Assembly: GCA_037176845.1 (NCBI GenBank)
Contig: JAYKXP010000003.1
Location: 310,001 to 374,000, forward strand
DNA: 64,000 nt
Source: Paramarasmius palmivorus
Lineage: Eukaryota > Basidiomycota > Agaricomycetes > Agaricales > Marasmiaceae
Direction of reading: 5' to 3'
Below are positions 23,056 through 34,375 of this stretch, piece by piece. A model generated the notes under the pieces. It did not search any database. It saw only the letters and a list, made by a program, of their open reading frames with translations, and had not been told where the DNA came from. Position 1 is the stretch's first letter. The number at the start of each line of letters is the position of its first letter. The position numbers were made by a program, and so were the translations under genes.

Positions 23056-25190
23056 CCCTTTTCTTGCCATTTTCCCGTCATTTTCGCCCCGCTTTATTAT
23101 TATTCATGTTGTATGTTACTAATATCTGTATGTATTTCTTTATAGCCGCCAAGGAGCGTGAAAAAGCGAAACGGCTCGAAGCTGCTCGGAATGCACCCAA
23201 AACTGGAAAGGGAACGCCATCGAAAGTACCCACAACGCCTACAAAGGCAGCTCTGAAGTCAGGCGTGTCGACGCCACGGAAGGGCGTTGATCAGCAAGCA
23301 CTGGACCTCTCTGCATTGAACTTGACAGAGAAGGAGGAAAAACCGGCGGTGGAAGAACCTCCGCCCAAGTTGACATATGAAAGGGAAAAACTATTGGAAG
23401 AAGCGAAGAAGGCGATAGATGTCGAAGGCAAGAAAGGTGTTAGCCTCGTTGTCATTGGTGGGTAAAGGACTTTATTGCTTCGCTCTCATTAAATTTTCAA
23501 GCCGCGAATTCCCAGGTCATGTCGATGCTGGCAAATCGACACTCATGGGTAGATTGTTGTATGAATTGGGAAGGTTAGATGAAAAGACCCGGATCGCCAA
23601 TGAGAGAGGCAGTACCAAGGCAGGAAAGAGTAGTTTTAGTTGGGCCTGGGGTTTAGATGGCACAAATGAGGAACGAGAAAGGTGAAATTCGGATCTAAAA
23701 CAGGAATGGTTGCACCTCTAACACTCCTGTCAACAGAGGTATCACGATGGACATTGCACTTCAGTCTTTGACTACTCCCAATCGGCAGATAACCATTCTA
23801 GACGCACCTGGTCACAAGGACTTTATTCCTAACATGATTTCAGGAGCATCACAAGCTGACTGTGCGTTGCTTGTTGTTGATGCCGCAACTGGAGAATTCG
23901 AGGCAGGGTTTGAGCGCGGGGGTCAAACCCGTGAACACATTCTTCTAGTTAGAAGTCTCGGTGTCTCCCAAGTGATAGTTGCCATAAATAAGCTTGACCA
24001 GGTAAATGTTCAATATTCATTTTCTATTAAAACTCTGACACCTTATTGTTATTATTGTCTGTGTCCAGGTCCAATGGAGTAAAGCAAGGTACACGGAGAT
24101 CTGTGACTACCTCCGACCATTCCTGGTTCAATCTGGTTTTCATCCTTCCAAGACAAAGTTCGTTCCAGTAGGGGCTATGCTTGGTGTCAACCTTGTATCC
24201 CGAGAAGGAGATGCGGGCGCCGAGCTTCGTCAGTGGTATGACGGTCCTACTCTGGTCGATTACCTTGGTTAGTCGATAGCCCAGTCCTCACCATCCGGCC
24301 TGCTTACTTCTTGGATTACAGACCGATTAGAACCCCCAACTCGGGATATCTATTCGCCTCTAAGGATTCCGATATCCAACGTCTTCAAAGGGCAAGGCTC
24401 TGGAATGTGGATTTCCGGTCGCGTTTGCTCGGGTGTTGTTCAAGTCGGAGACCGATTGCGCGTTTTGCCTGGTGATGAAAGCGCTATTGTCAGAGGCGAG
24501 TACACACACAGCAATTTTCTTGGCCAGCCGTTGATTTCATTGATAGCCATTACAATTGAGGAAGAAAACGTTCCCTGGGCTGCGGCTGGGTCTAGTGTCA
24601 CCATTCAATTGACTTCTATTGATCCAGTGCACCTTAATATTGGGAGCGTCCTATGCCCTCCGGATGAGGTGGTACCTCTTGCGACAATCTTTACTGCACG
24701 TATTATTGTGTTTGATATTCAGATACCCATAACTTCCGGGACATCGGTAAGTACTCAGTAACACTGCCGGCACCAGGCTAACGTTTGAACAAGATTGAAT
24801 TGTTCCACCACTCAAGAGACGTCCCAGCCACAATCTCAAACCTTATTGCGACACTGGACAGAGCATCCGGAACTGTCATTAAAAAGAAACCTCGGTCTGT
24901 CCTCCCTGTTGACGGGCAACAATTGAAAACTGATTCACACATCAATAGTGTGCTCACAAAAGGTGCTTCGGCTGAAGTCCAGATCGTTTTGCGTACCACG
25001 TCACTTTCTGGGCCCTCTATTGCAAGGCCGATCCCTTTGGAACCTTTCTCTGTTAACAAGGACATGGGTAGGATTTTGTTACGGCGTGGCGGCGAGACTA
25101 TTGGCGCAGGTGAGTCGAGGCCGTTGGTTACTCCCTGGAATCTTGAGCTCTGATGCCTTTATAGGGATTGTACTAGAAATCTTTGGTTGA
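20684..25190 (+). CDS. HBS1: HBS1 translational GTPase (full-length splice form)
   Basis: eRF3-like GTPase that works with Dom34/Pelota to split stalled ribosomes in no-go and non-stop decay. The start is at 20684. Exons 1-4 encode an acidic N-terminus and a CUE-like HBS1_N domain ([40 protein letters not shown]), ending at 21570 after one base of a codon. The exon at 23146 begins in the matching phase and reads [20 protein letters not shown], a basic linker, then [20 protein letters not shown] (P-loop). [11 protein letters not shown] (switch I), [20 protein letters not shown] (G3) and NKLD (G4) follow. Domains II and III continue through [20 protein letters not shown], with the end GIVLEIFG at 25190. 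This form requires skipping a 1,575-nt segment (21571-23145). A branch-site-like TTACTAAT lies about 30 nt before the 23146 acceptor. Confidence 0.92.
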
Positions 25191-25404
25191 CCGTGTTGTA
25201 TGTCAGAGTGTTATGTATCGTGTACCGTGTATCGTTAGCATGATCTCAAGCACTGATAGCGCGCATGTAGCCTTTAACTTTAAAGCAATAATTATACTTC
25301 GACGTGTACACCATGAACAGTTATCCAACTCTACAGAAGTTTTACAAGCTACCCTGAGCCGTCCGTACGCGTAAGATGCTAGACGCTAATTCAAGCGCTC
25401 GTGA

Positions 25405-26542
25405 ATGCTTCGCCCAACATCTCTGCACCTCCTTAGACGCAGCTTTGGAACAAGCGTGCCCAGAAGAGCACCACAGCCTTCTAGACGTATACAAACTGTC
25501 GGGACTGCAGCGGCAGTTTTAGGACTAGGTGTCGCAGCCTCCTGCTACTTTTTCTTACCCGATGTCTACCGCGGAGCACCAACACTAGAAAACGAAACAC
25601 TCTCGCCCTCACACTTTACACCATGTACTGTCTCCTCAAACGAGGATTCTGGCCCAGATACGCGTCTTATAACCGTCACGGTTCCACCCAAGTCGCTCCC
25701 TTCATTACCACCACAGCCGATTTGGTCCGTGTTCATCAAGGACGATGATATTCAGGTTGAGAGACCGTACACGCCTTTGGAAGGTTTGGATGCTGGAGGT
25801 CGTATGCGGTTTTGGATAAAGAAGTATCCGAAGGGTGAGGTTGGGCGATGGTTACATTCAAAGACCGTCGGAGAAGAGGTTGAACTGAGGGGACCTCTCC
25901 AGACATGGCTCTGGAAAGAAGGAGTCTGGGATGAAGTGGTTATGGTGCGTTTCGTATTGTAATGATTGTCCATTTATTCTAAAGCCCAGCAGATCTCTGG
26001 TGGTACAGGGATCACACCGTTTTACCAGTTATTCCACAATATAATCCTTCCCAACACCTCGACGTCCTCTACCACTCGCTTTACGCTACTCCATTCAAAT
26101 CGAACGCCCGCCGAATTACCTCCAGATGCGATCCTAGGGCCCCTTAGATCTTATGCAAAGGAAAACCCGGATAGGTTTAGGTTACATCTCTTCGTTGACT
26201 CTGCTGAGTCGCAAGGAAGTCGGGCTGACTTACAAGTTGGTCGCATTGGAAAAGCCCAAATCCTGGGATCACTTTGGAACGATTCTTCCAAACCAAGTTT
26301 GTGGCAGAGGATGTTTGGTGGCACACAAGCAGATCTCCGAGAGCGTAAGATTCTGTTTCTAGTGTGTGGACCCGAACCGTAAGTCTGAAATAACCAACGT
26401 CCTGCCTGCGCTTTACTCATCCAATCCGTTCAGAATGATCAGCGCTATCGCTGGTCCATACGGTCGCAACTTCTCTCAAGGTCAGGTTGGCGGTGCTCTT
26501 GCGGAGCTAGGTTGTAGCACGGAGCAAGTGTACAAGCTTTAG
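25405..26542 (+). CDS. Mitochondrial NADH-cytochrome b5 reductase-like FAD oxidoreductase (Cyc2-like)
   Basis: Flavoprotein of the ferredoxin-reductase/cytochrome b5 reductase family. A presequence, MLRPTSLHLLRRSFGTSVPR, precedes a single membrane segment, VGTAAAVLGLGVAASCYFF, pointing to the inner mitochondrial membrane. The FAD-binding part has RPYTPLE and the usual Gly-rich strand (GGRMRFWIKKYPKGEVGRWL). The NAD(P)H-binding part begins after an intron with ISGGTGITPFYQLFHNI and continues through LHSNRTP. The exon ending LFLVCGPEP is followed by a last exon with SAIAGPYGRNFSQGQVGGAL and the C-terminus VYKL, stop at 26540-26542. The extra C-terminal Gly-rich segment resembles yeast Cyc2, which acts on cytochrome c haem attachment, more than Mcr1. 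Reductase chemistry is well supported; the Cyc2 role is an inference. Confidence 0.78.
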
Positions 26543-26590
26543 TTTCATAGACCTATAAGTATACAATTTAGATATTGCATCTGCTCAATA

Positions 26591-27800
26591 TCACGAATGC
26601 TCCTCGATCATCCACCTAATCTGCTTTCCAGCCCAGAAGGGAACGACCTTTTCCTCATTCGACGCGTAGCTCTCTTCAATGTTGAACCCAGTAAGGACTT
26701 GCTTCAGAGTAACTTTCTTTGCATCACCAGCAGGGCGTTTATAGAACGCACGCCCAAAATTGCTCACAAAGTCCTCGAGTCTGTCAAGCGCCTCGAATGA
26801 TTCGAGGACATGGGCGACCAGTGGGAGTAAGACTGGGGATGTATATATCCCAGCAGCGCATCCGTGGTCAGGAGAGCTGGTCGATTTGGTGTGTGGAGGA
26901 TGGGGAGCGGAATCAGAGCCTAGGAAAAATCGTGGATGTCCTATCGAGGCCAATTAGTTGACGGAGAGTAAATTCAGAACTTGCAGACTGTACCTTCTTT
27001 GATGACAGCCCGTAAAGCCTCACGGTCATCCGGGAATTTTGCTACGGGTTTACAATAGTTCCATGACTGTCCGGCCCAGTCGTCGACTGTTAAGAAGAGA
27101 TGATGTGCAGTGATAGTACAAGCGACAGTTGGACCGCAAGCTTTGACCGCCTCGATAGCTGCGCGAGTCGTTGCGTGCTCGAGGACTATACAAAGTTTTG
27201 GGAATGCCTTGTGCAGTTTGTAGAGGTGGGGAAGGAATTGGGGTTCCGCGTTGATGATATGAATGTTCTGTGAAAAACATCTTGGAATCTATAGAAGCTA
27301 AGAGAAAGAGAAACGGCAATCCTCACATTCGCTGGATCAGATGGAACCTCGCCATGGAGATTGAGTACCATATCGTGTTCTTGCATTGCTTCAAACACTG
27401 GGTAGTAGGTCTCATACGACTCTATCCCTCCATCGGAGTTGGTGGTTACACCTCGAGGATACGACTTGACACCAACGATTCCGGCTTGAGCTGCCTTTTT
27501 GATCTCTTCTGGGGTGAGAGAAGGCGAGAGATAGAGCGTCATGAGGTATTCGACATTGGGATCGATTGCTTCAAGTTGGGCTTTGTAGGCAAGAGCCTGT
27601 TCTGTGGTTGTGATAGGCGGTTTTAGGTTGGGCTACGCGGTTGTAAGAAGATGGGTTGTGAACGACTAAGAAGCCTAAATTACCATGACATATGCGAGCT
27701 GAAATCCTCCTTTGCGTACATGGGGAGTAACAAGCTCAGCGAGAGCACCCTGCCGGAGGTGAACATGGAAGTCAGCGGGAGAGTTGACTGAGAGTTCCAT
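26591..27800 (-). CDS. URA4: Dihydroorotase
   Basis: Zinc enzyme that closes carbamoyl aspartate to dihydroorotate in pyrimidine synthesis. The ATG at 27798-27800 opens MELSVNSPADFHVHLRQG, with the HxH metal ligands in FHVHLR. Further elements in order are the exon ending FQLAYVM; a second segment, PNVEYLMTLYLSPSLTPEEI; VGVKSYPRGVTTNSDGG with the lysine that is carboxylated to bridge the zincs; LNLHGE; the HIINAEPQFLPHL and LEHATTR His ligand region; and HPRFFLGSDSAPHP with the catalytic Asp. It ends MIEEHS at 26591. Length (about 365 residues) fits the monofunctional yeast type, not the animal CAD fusion. Convergent with the flavoprotein gene, with 48 bp between stop codons. Confidence 0.95.
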
Positions 27801-28035
27801 GAGTGTGGCTTGCAAGACGCGACGGACGCGACAAAAAAGATATGTGTTGGGCTCAAATCTGATTTGATTGATAAGGTTTATTCGTTTCAGTTGAAAAAGA
27901 CGAGAATATCTCAATCACACTTTAGTGTAGCTCGACGTAGCTGGACTTTCGCTCATGACATAGTGGCAATATGGAACCTAGTGCAATATACATGGGGAGA
28001 AGAATATCATAAATGTGTCGTACAATATCCCCTCT

Positions 28036-28519
28036 TTATGAGCTGTTGCCCTCTGCAAAGTTGAGCAGATCTGAGTCTCCTTGGTCTGAGACGGTCATGA
28101 CACTATTGAAGATGATATCAGATATTATCCAGTGAAAGAGAAAGAGTTCACGCACCCAACACGGAAAAGTTTTCCTGCTGCGGTACCCAAAGCGACGTTA
28201 GTGCCAGCAAAGTGGTGCACTTGGGTTTTTGAAAGCATGGCATAGTATTCGATTTCAGACTTGCGAAGAGGAGGGCAGTTTCCAGCAATCAAAACGAGCT
28301 TGGCTAGAACACACACCATGTCAGCGAGCGGGACCTTCTCAGCCACATTGCTCCAGTCCCGTGGTGAAGCAAGATGGACAACGCACCTTTGCCATTCCTC
28401 ATCTGCTTGAGGGCAGACTTGTAACCAAGGGTGTACTTGCCAGACTTGACGACGAGTGCAAGCCTAGCGGCGATGGACTCTGTGGATTTGGCAGCCTTGG
28501 ACTTTTTGGTGGGGGCCAT
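28036..28519 (-). CDS. RPL30: 60S ribosomal protein eL30
   Basis: Large-subunit ribosomal protein. The ATG at 28517-28519 opens [20 protein letters not shown] and [20 protein letters not shown]. After the first intron comes [20 protein letters not shown], then [20 protein letters not shown] and [11 protein letters not shown] final intron (donor GTGCGT, acceptor AATAG) leads to [20 protein letters not shown], stop at 28036-28038. The final joining restores GDSDLL, a conserved part of eL30. In yeast this protein represses splicing of its own transcript through a kink-turn; I could not confirm such a fold here. Dense introns are usual for fungal ribosomal protein genes. Confidence 0.95.
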
Positions 28520-28829
28520 CGCAGCGGTTCGGGTGTCTTGACGAGTGTTGGTTGTCGATGAAGGGCTTTCGTTGAGAGAATTTTCAGTCCATCACTTGTC
28601 TTTTCTCACGAAATAAGGTTTCTCTCACGGCTTGCCCTGCGGCTCTTACCGGCCGAGCCACGGCAACAGATAAGATCGTCTTGCTCGATTAGATAGTAAA
28701 ACACGCTGCGATCAGGTGACAAGGCGCGTGGTCGACTCAGACTTGGTTCGTTTTCTGATAGCAACCCCTTCTCACCTTCATCTCACCTTTCACAACTGGC
28801 TTACTCTATTCTCTGAACATTGGATATTC
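28520..28829. promoter_or_regulatory. Divergent promoter RPL30/kinesin-8
   Basis: 310 bp between outward-reading starts. Pyrimidine-rich tracts (TTTTCTCACG, TTTCTCTCACG near 28603-28630) lie upstream of RPL30, as is common before fungal ribosomal protein genes. No coding sequence is supported. Confidence 0.4.
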
Positions 28830-31800
28830 ATGGTCGCCGCAGGCTCCATCACTGTCGCCGGTGAGTATCTTTGTCGACTGGTTGATTCATCTCGTTGACG
28901 TTACTCGACAGTACGTGTGCGACCACCAACAGCTTGGGAAGCAGCCCGACTTCCAGAACCATCTTACGACACGACATTTAGAGGAGATGGTGCACTATCA
29001 ACCCCAGGAAGATCAGTCGCCAACACTGCACCCTTGAGAGAGGTTGTCCAAATCATTGACGACCGGATACTCACTTTCGACCCTGACGAGAAGGATAAGG
29101 CGAGGGCATTTGTTGAGCGTGGCTTTACACCGCCAGGGACGAAAAGATACAAGGATCGTCGATTCATGTTTGACAAGGTGTTCGATAGCGAAGCACAGCA
29201 GCAGGATGTTTATGGAGCGACAGCACAACCGCTGTTGCAAGGGGTATTAGATGGGTATAATGCGACGGTTTTTGCTTATGGTGTGAGTTTCGCTGGATGT
29301 TTTGACACTCTTTATACTAATAGTTTTTATAAAGGCGACCGGTTGCGGTAAAACGCACACGATTAGTGGCACAGAAGGAGACCCTGGAATCATCTACCTA
29401 GCGATGGCCGATCTCTTTCAACGAATAGAAGACCGGAAAGATGAGTGGATAACAGAAGTGTTGGTTACATTCCTGGAGATTTACAACGAGGAGATTCGAG
29501 ATCTCCTAGCTGAGCCTGGTACACATGTACCTCGTGGGGGGCTGACTATCAGAGAAGACAAGACAGTAAAGGTGGCAGGTCTGGTGGAGCTTTCACCCAA
29601 GTCAGCAGAAGAAGTCAAGGAGATCGTTCTGCTAGGGAACACACGACGAACACAAAGTCCAACACACGCCAACGAGACCAGCTCTCGGTCACACGCCGTT
29701 CTCCAAATCCATGTCGCTCAGTCCCCTCGAACCGCTTCTATCACAGAAGAGAAAACCATGGCCACACTCTCCATTATCGATCTCGCAGGCAGCGAGCGTG
29801 CTGCTGCAACAACAAACATGGGTCAGCGAATGGTTGAAGGTGCCAACATCAACAAGTCTCTCCTCGCACTCGGCAACTGCATTAACGCCCTGTGCGAAAG
29901 CGGAGGTGCCATTCGGCACGTACCGTACCGAAACAGCAAGTTGACCCGTCTTCTCAAATTCTCCCTCGGTGGTAATTGCAAGACTGTTATGATAGTCTGC
30001 GTTGCGCCGACTTCCCAACATTTCGACGACACACATAACACGCTTATTTACGCTGAACGTGCCACCAAGATCAAGACGAAGGTGGTTACGCGTAATGTGG
30101 TCAATGTAGATCGGCATGTCGGTCGCTATGTTGAAGCGATCAATAGGCTTAATGCCGAGGTCGCTGAACTCAAAGCGAAGTTAGCGGGGAAGAAGGATAG
30201 CGAGGAACAGATTGCAAGAAGAAAGAGGGCGGAAGCGAACGCAGAAGTTGAGAGGGCGAAGAACGACATGCGAATCAAAGTCGAGCAGACAAGGCCATCG
30301 ATTGTGGATGGGGCGTGTTGCTCAGGCAAGCTATCCATCGCAAAGGCCAAATTAGACGCTATACGCCAACGACTGACCAAAATAGAGTCGATGGGACCCT
30401 TGTCCGCGGATCTGGAGGCTGAGCGTGCTCTACTTAAAGCTCTGGCCGGTCCAGAGGAGCAAGCTCTGAAATCGGATTCCGTTCTCAACGTCCGTCTCCA
30501 GCGATCTTCCAACGCCAGCGCCATGTTTGACGCCACAATGAAGGCGGTATCAGAGCGAAAATCTGAGAAGCTTGACGAGGTCAACGTGGAGAACGTCAAG
30601 CTGGAAGCTCGTTGCCGTAGGGCTGAGATGGAGATGGCAAAGGCCCAGGAGGAAAGGGATGTTCTGAGCACAGCTGTTACCGACATTGCTCAAACAATGG
30701 TTAGCTTGATGGGAATGCTGGGACGTTGCACTGTCATGATTGGCAATGCGTCGTCCAGTCTCCATTCAGCAGACGATGATGATCCTTCATCGGCAGCCCA
30801 GACAGTTGCAACTATGCTAGATAACCTCAAAGCCAAGAATGACGAGGCATTCACGCAGCTTGTCGGCCACTCTACGGAGAACTATAAGCTGGACGACCGT
30901 GCTTCTCTCGGGGTGCTCAAGGGATACGATGTCTCCTTCACACGGAGAGTCAGCTCCGGCCCGTCTGCTTTACAGAGCACGTCGTCCACCAATCCGAGAA
31001 GAATATCCTCACATGCCTCTCTTTCCGCCTCTCCACGCCGTCATAAATCTCCACGGAAATCCCTACGTTCAAGTCTTGCTGCACAGCCGTACAGGCGCGT
31101 ATCAGATAAAGAGAGGAAAGGTCTAAAGGCCTCGAAGAATGTTCAGTGGAGGGACGAGGCAGGCCAAGGTGATCTAGTCGACGAGGCATCAAAACTCAGT
31201 ATAAACCCCGTCACTGTCAATGTCATCCCTGCGAGTCCATCCTTCGAGAGCATCTCTGCCTCGTTGGTAAACCGAACGCCACCCCAACGCACCGTACCTC
31301 TAGCAGGATCAGAAAGTGAATGGGAAGACGAGGGCGAGAAGACCGATGACAGTGTCAGCTACAATCTGTCAATGTCATTACCAGCATCTTTCAGCGAGAC
31401 TTCACGCTCAGCAATCCCAGGGAAACGAGCGCGTCCGAGTCGGTTGGACCCAAGTTTCCTCAAGTCGAAGAGAGCGCCGGTTCTTGGAAGCTTGGCAGAG
31501 GGCGATGAAAGTTCCCCAGAGAGAAGGGAGCGACGTGTATCTCAGCCACTTGGTGACAGGAGTATCAACCAAATGGACGAGGATATCGGAAGCAGCAAGA
31601 CCTCTGGCAAAGTCAAGGCATTGGGACCTTCCAGCCCTGGGAAACGAGGACCTTCCACTCCCAGAGGATCAAAGAGTCGACGACGTTCAAACATTGGACC
31701 TGTCCGTGCAGAGAAAGGGCGACGGCGGTCAAGCATGATACCCCAGCTATCACCACCTAATGGTGAAGCAAACAAACCTAGAAGAGTTCTAATTGGAACA

Positions 31801-31935
31801 CCAGCCAAACGGTCCAAGAGACTCTCTCTGTCACGGCCAGCACCTATACCTATGAGACGGCCACCATCATCCGCTTCATCCAACCTTTCCTTTGCCGACA
31901 CCAGCATTGGTGGCTCTCGACCGACATGGCGTTGA
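28830..31935 (+). CDS. KIP3: Kinesin-8 motor protein (Kip3/Klp5-like)
   Basis: Plus-end-directed microtubule motor and depolymerase controlling spindle length and nuclear positioning. The motor domain is N-terminal. SITVAVRVRPP is formed across intron 1. FMFDKVFDSEAQQQDVYGAT and VFAYGATGCGKTHTI follow, the latter a P-loop completed across intron 2. Switch I is NETSSRSHAVLQIHV and switch II is LSIIDLAGSERA. NSKLTRLLKFSLGGNCKTVM is the microtubule-binding segment. The neck, NVDRHVGRYVEAINRLNAEV, is the kinesin-8 signature and leads into a coiled coil at 30150-30300. The 877-codon last exon continues with a second coiled coil (30540-30690) and a Ser/Pro/Arg-rich tail (31000-31935). A tail like this binds microtubules in Kip3. 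Fungal family size is similar. Class 8 is well supported by the neck; the tail is not diagnostic. Confidence 0.92.
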
Positions 31936-32261
31936 AGATTCGTCTTTCTTCCCTTTGTGTCTACTACATATGCATTTCTCGAGATTCGGTTCGTTGTATA
32001 GCACATTTCTGCCATTTTCCGCGTACTTTATTTCTTTTCTCGCTATCTTGTGTATCTGCACTCTTCATGACTCACGACAATGTACCTGTGTCCTAGCTTC
32101 CATTCATTAACGTATTTGACGATATCGTCTATAGATGTCCACGTATTGGATTTGTACATCATGGCCATAGGCAAATATACCATGTCAGACAGAGAAGCAA
32201 GTTGCGAATGTGGGTTACTGGGCGCTGGATGGTATGTATGAATCCACGTATTATAAAGGGT
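31936..32261. other. Convergent 3' region between kinesin-8 and EMP24
   Basis: 326 bp between two converging stop codons. It should hold both 3' UTRs and polyadenylation signals. No coding sequence or RNA gene is supported. Confidence 0.4.
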
Positions 32262-33127
32262 CTAGATTACACGTTTAACCTCGAAGAAAGACTGGACCAC
32301 AATTAGAACCTGTTGAATATGAACACGGCAATGAGCCTCACCTTTAGGTAGTAAACCTGCCAAGCAACCACTGCAAACAGAACCACGGCCTGTAACACTG
32401 ACCACCACTTGACGCGAGAGTTCGTCGACTCCGCAGTGTTTCGGTGAGTCCTCTCTCTGACGACGATATATTCTTGTTCGTCTTTGACAGAAGCTAGGCC
32501 GTGGGCAAGTTTCCGAATCTCTCGTTCAATTGGAGCGACGACGTCTGGCAAGCCGTAAGTTGGTGATGAGGATCTCTTGGTAGTTGTACTAACCATCTTC
32601 AACATAGATTATTCCGTGAACGTTGAAGCTGTATTTAGATGGTTTTTGAGTTACCTGCCAAAGTTCAAACAAACGAGATACTCACCTCACAATCTTGTCT
32701 GCTATGGCACTCATTTGGTTTGAGAAACAGTATTCGTATCTCCCGTTCTTCTCAGCTGTGACAGATATTGTGCCGGTAGATTGCTTCACATGCTTTCCCA
32801 CTAAACGGCCTTCGGGATCTGCTAGCTGCGAAATCTGTAAGGGGCGACCAAAGTTGTACTGGGCGCAAAACTGACCCAGAAATCGATGTCTAAATGTCCT
32901 CCACCACCAACTTGATACGTGACTGTCATCTAGGAAATGGTTATTCGTCGGTTCAAGGGACAATTAACCTGGAAACGCACCTTGTCGTTCTTGTTGAGGT
33001 CCTCGAAGAAACACTCCTTCTTTCCAGCGTCAACATCAATCATATGCGCGTGCACGACAGCCTGTAGAGTACAGAAGATAGCCAGCCATCCTGAGAAGAG
33101 TAATTGGGTATAAGACAGTCGTGCCAT
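32262..33127 (-). CDS. EMP24: p24-family cargo receptor (Emp24/TMED2)
   Basis: Type I membrane protein of ER-Golgi vesicles, which sorts GPI-anchored proteins with Erv25. The start at 33127 gives a signal peptide ending near VVHA. The GOLD domain reads HMIDVDAGKKECFFEDLNKN, MTVTYQVGGGGHLDIDFWV (joined across an intron at 32929-33000), QLADPEGRLVGK and NGRYEYCFSNQMSA, with the two disulphide cysteines. A coiled-coil segment, EREIRKLAHGLASVKDEQEY, leads to the membrane helix WWSVLQAVVLFAVVAWQVYY. The last intron has a choice of acceptors. The one ending GTCCAG gives the tail YLKSFFEVKRVI, stop at 32262-32264. That is nearly the TMED2 tail, with FF for COPII and the basic pair for COPI, so I chose it over the open read-through. 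Confidence 0.92.
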
Positions 33128-33290
33128 AGTGACCTTTTGGGGAAAACAGGGAAATAGAGTTACGCTGTCGTGCTACGTCGTGTGCTTGCCGCTCTCGTGT
33201 AATGGCACAGCCACGCTTACGGACTTTGCCGCACCAGCATTTCTCTCTTTTCACTCTCATCTTCGTTGATTAATCTTTCTCACATCAGTC
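33128..33290. promoter_or_regulatory. Bidirectional promoter EMP24/YRB1
   Basis: 163 bp separate the two divergent ATGs. No TATA box was recognised. Pyrimidine-rich stretches (TTTCTCTCTTTTCACTCTC near 33240) precede the YRB1 start. Confidence 0.45.
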
Positions 33291-34158
33291 ATGTCGGCAG
33301 AAAACACAGATCCTCTTGCACCAAGGGTAAGTGTCCACTTGTGCCTAAATCACTCAGTGATCCTTTAAAGATCGCATTTTTCGCGATTTTTTCAGTACAA
33401 TGGATGCTGACGATCACCTCTAGGAAGAAGAGGCTGACGTTCACTTTGAACCAGTCATCCGACTCACCGAGCAGGTAGACACGAAGACGCATGAAGAGGA
33501 TGAGGATGTTCTCTTCAAGATGTGAGTTTTTTTTCGACCATGATCGATCGCCACTGTATCTTTTCTCATCCTTGCCCTCTAGGCGCGCCAAGCTATTCCG
33601 ATTCGATGTTGGCTCATCCGAGTGGAAGGAACGTGGAACTGGAGATGTTCGACTTCTGTCCCACAAGGAAACTAAGAAGGTCCGACTGGTGATGAGACGT
33701 GATAAGACTTTGAAAGTTTGCGCCAACCACGTCAGTGAGTAATCAATCATGTACAATTTCCCTTGATCTTCGCTAATGATTGTCGTAGTCACACCCGACA
33801 TGCGTCTCCAACCCAACATTGGTTCCGACAGATCTTGGGTTTGGAAAGTGGCTGCAGACTACTCAGAGTCCCCACCTACTCCCGAAACGCTGGCTATCCG
33901 TTTCGCAAACTCGGAGAGTAAGCTGGCTGAACCTTCTAGAATATTCTTTTCTCTGATACACCACCGTTAGATGCGAACGAGTTCAAGACGCAGTTCGAGG
34001 CTGCTCAGAAGTCCAACGCCGGTTTGGCTGGTGGTGCACCTGATACTGTTGCTCCAACTGAGGAGAAGAAGGAAGAACCCAAGGCCGACGAAACTGAGAA
34101 GGAGGAGGAGGCTGAGAAAAAGGACGAAGAGAAGAAGGACGAAGAGAAGAAAGACTGA
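33291..34158 (+). CDS. YRB1: Ran-binding protein 1 (Yrb1)
   Basis: Cytoplasmic Ran co-activator that releases RanGTP from transport receptors so that RanGAP can act. The start [12 protein letters not shown] at 33291 is followed by an intron and [20 protein letters not shown]. The Ran-binding domain reads [53 protein letters not shown] and [12 protein letters not shown]. The domain ends with [20 protein letters not shown], joined across a further intron. The C-terminus is a Glu/Lys-rich tail of about 40 residues ending KKDEEKKD at 34158. About 215 residues, the normal size. Four introns. All conserved Ran-binding elements are present. Confidence 0.95.
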
Positions 34159-34375
34159 TATCCTTGACCAGCACTTGTGGCTCCCATTTCGTGGTCTTCA
34201 ACTTTAACGTTCCTTCGTCATGAGCTTAGTTTAGATACACCTACATTCAGTGACAGATCCCATCCAACCCTCCACGAGGATAGTCGAAGTGCTACATGTA
34301 TCCAGTGCCACAAATGTTGTACAACAACTATCTAAGTGTATAAATCCACAATAAACTCTACGAATCGTCGGACTC

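Noticed and set aside
23052..23145. Hydrophobic start ([21 protein letters not shown]) reading into the HBS1 linker as a separate membrane-anchored gene
   Set aside because: The segment ends in a good branch site and acceptor (TTACTAAT ... TTTATAG at 23145) and the downstream phase matches HBS1 exon 4. It is better read as intron.
30126..30686. 186-codon open frame on the minus strand
   Set aside because: Antisense to the kinesin-8 coiled coil. The Ser/Ala-rich composition is the expected mirror of Glu/Lys/Arg codons.
33289..33819. 176-codon open frame on the minus strand
   Set aside because: Antisense across YRB1 exons and introns, with no protein similarity recognised.
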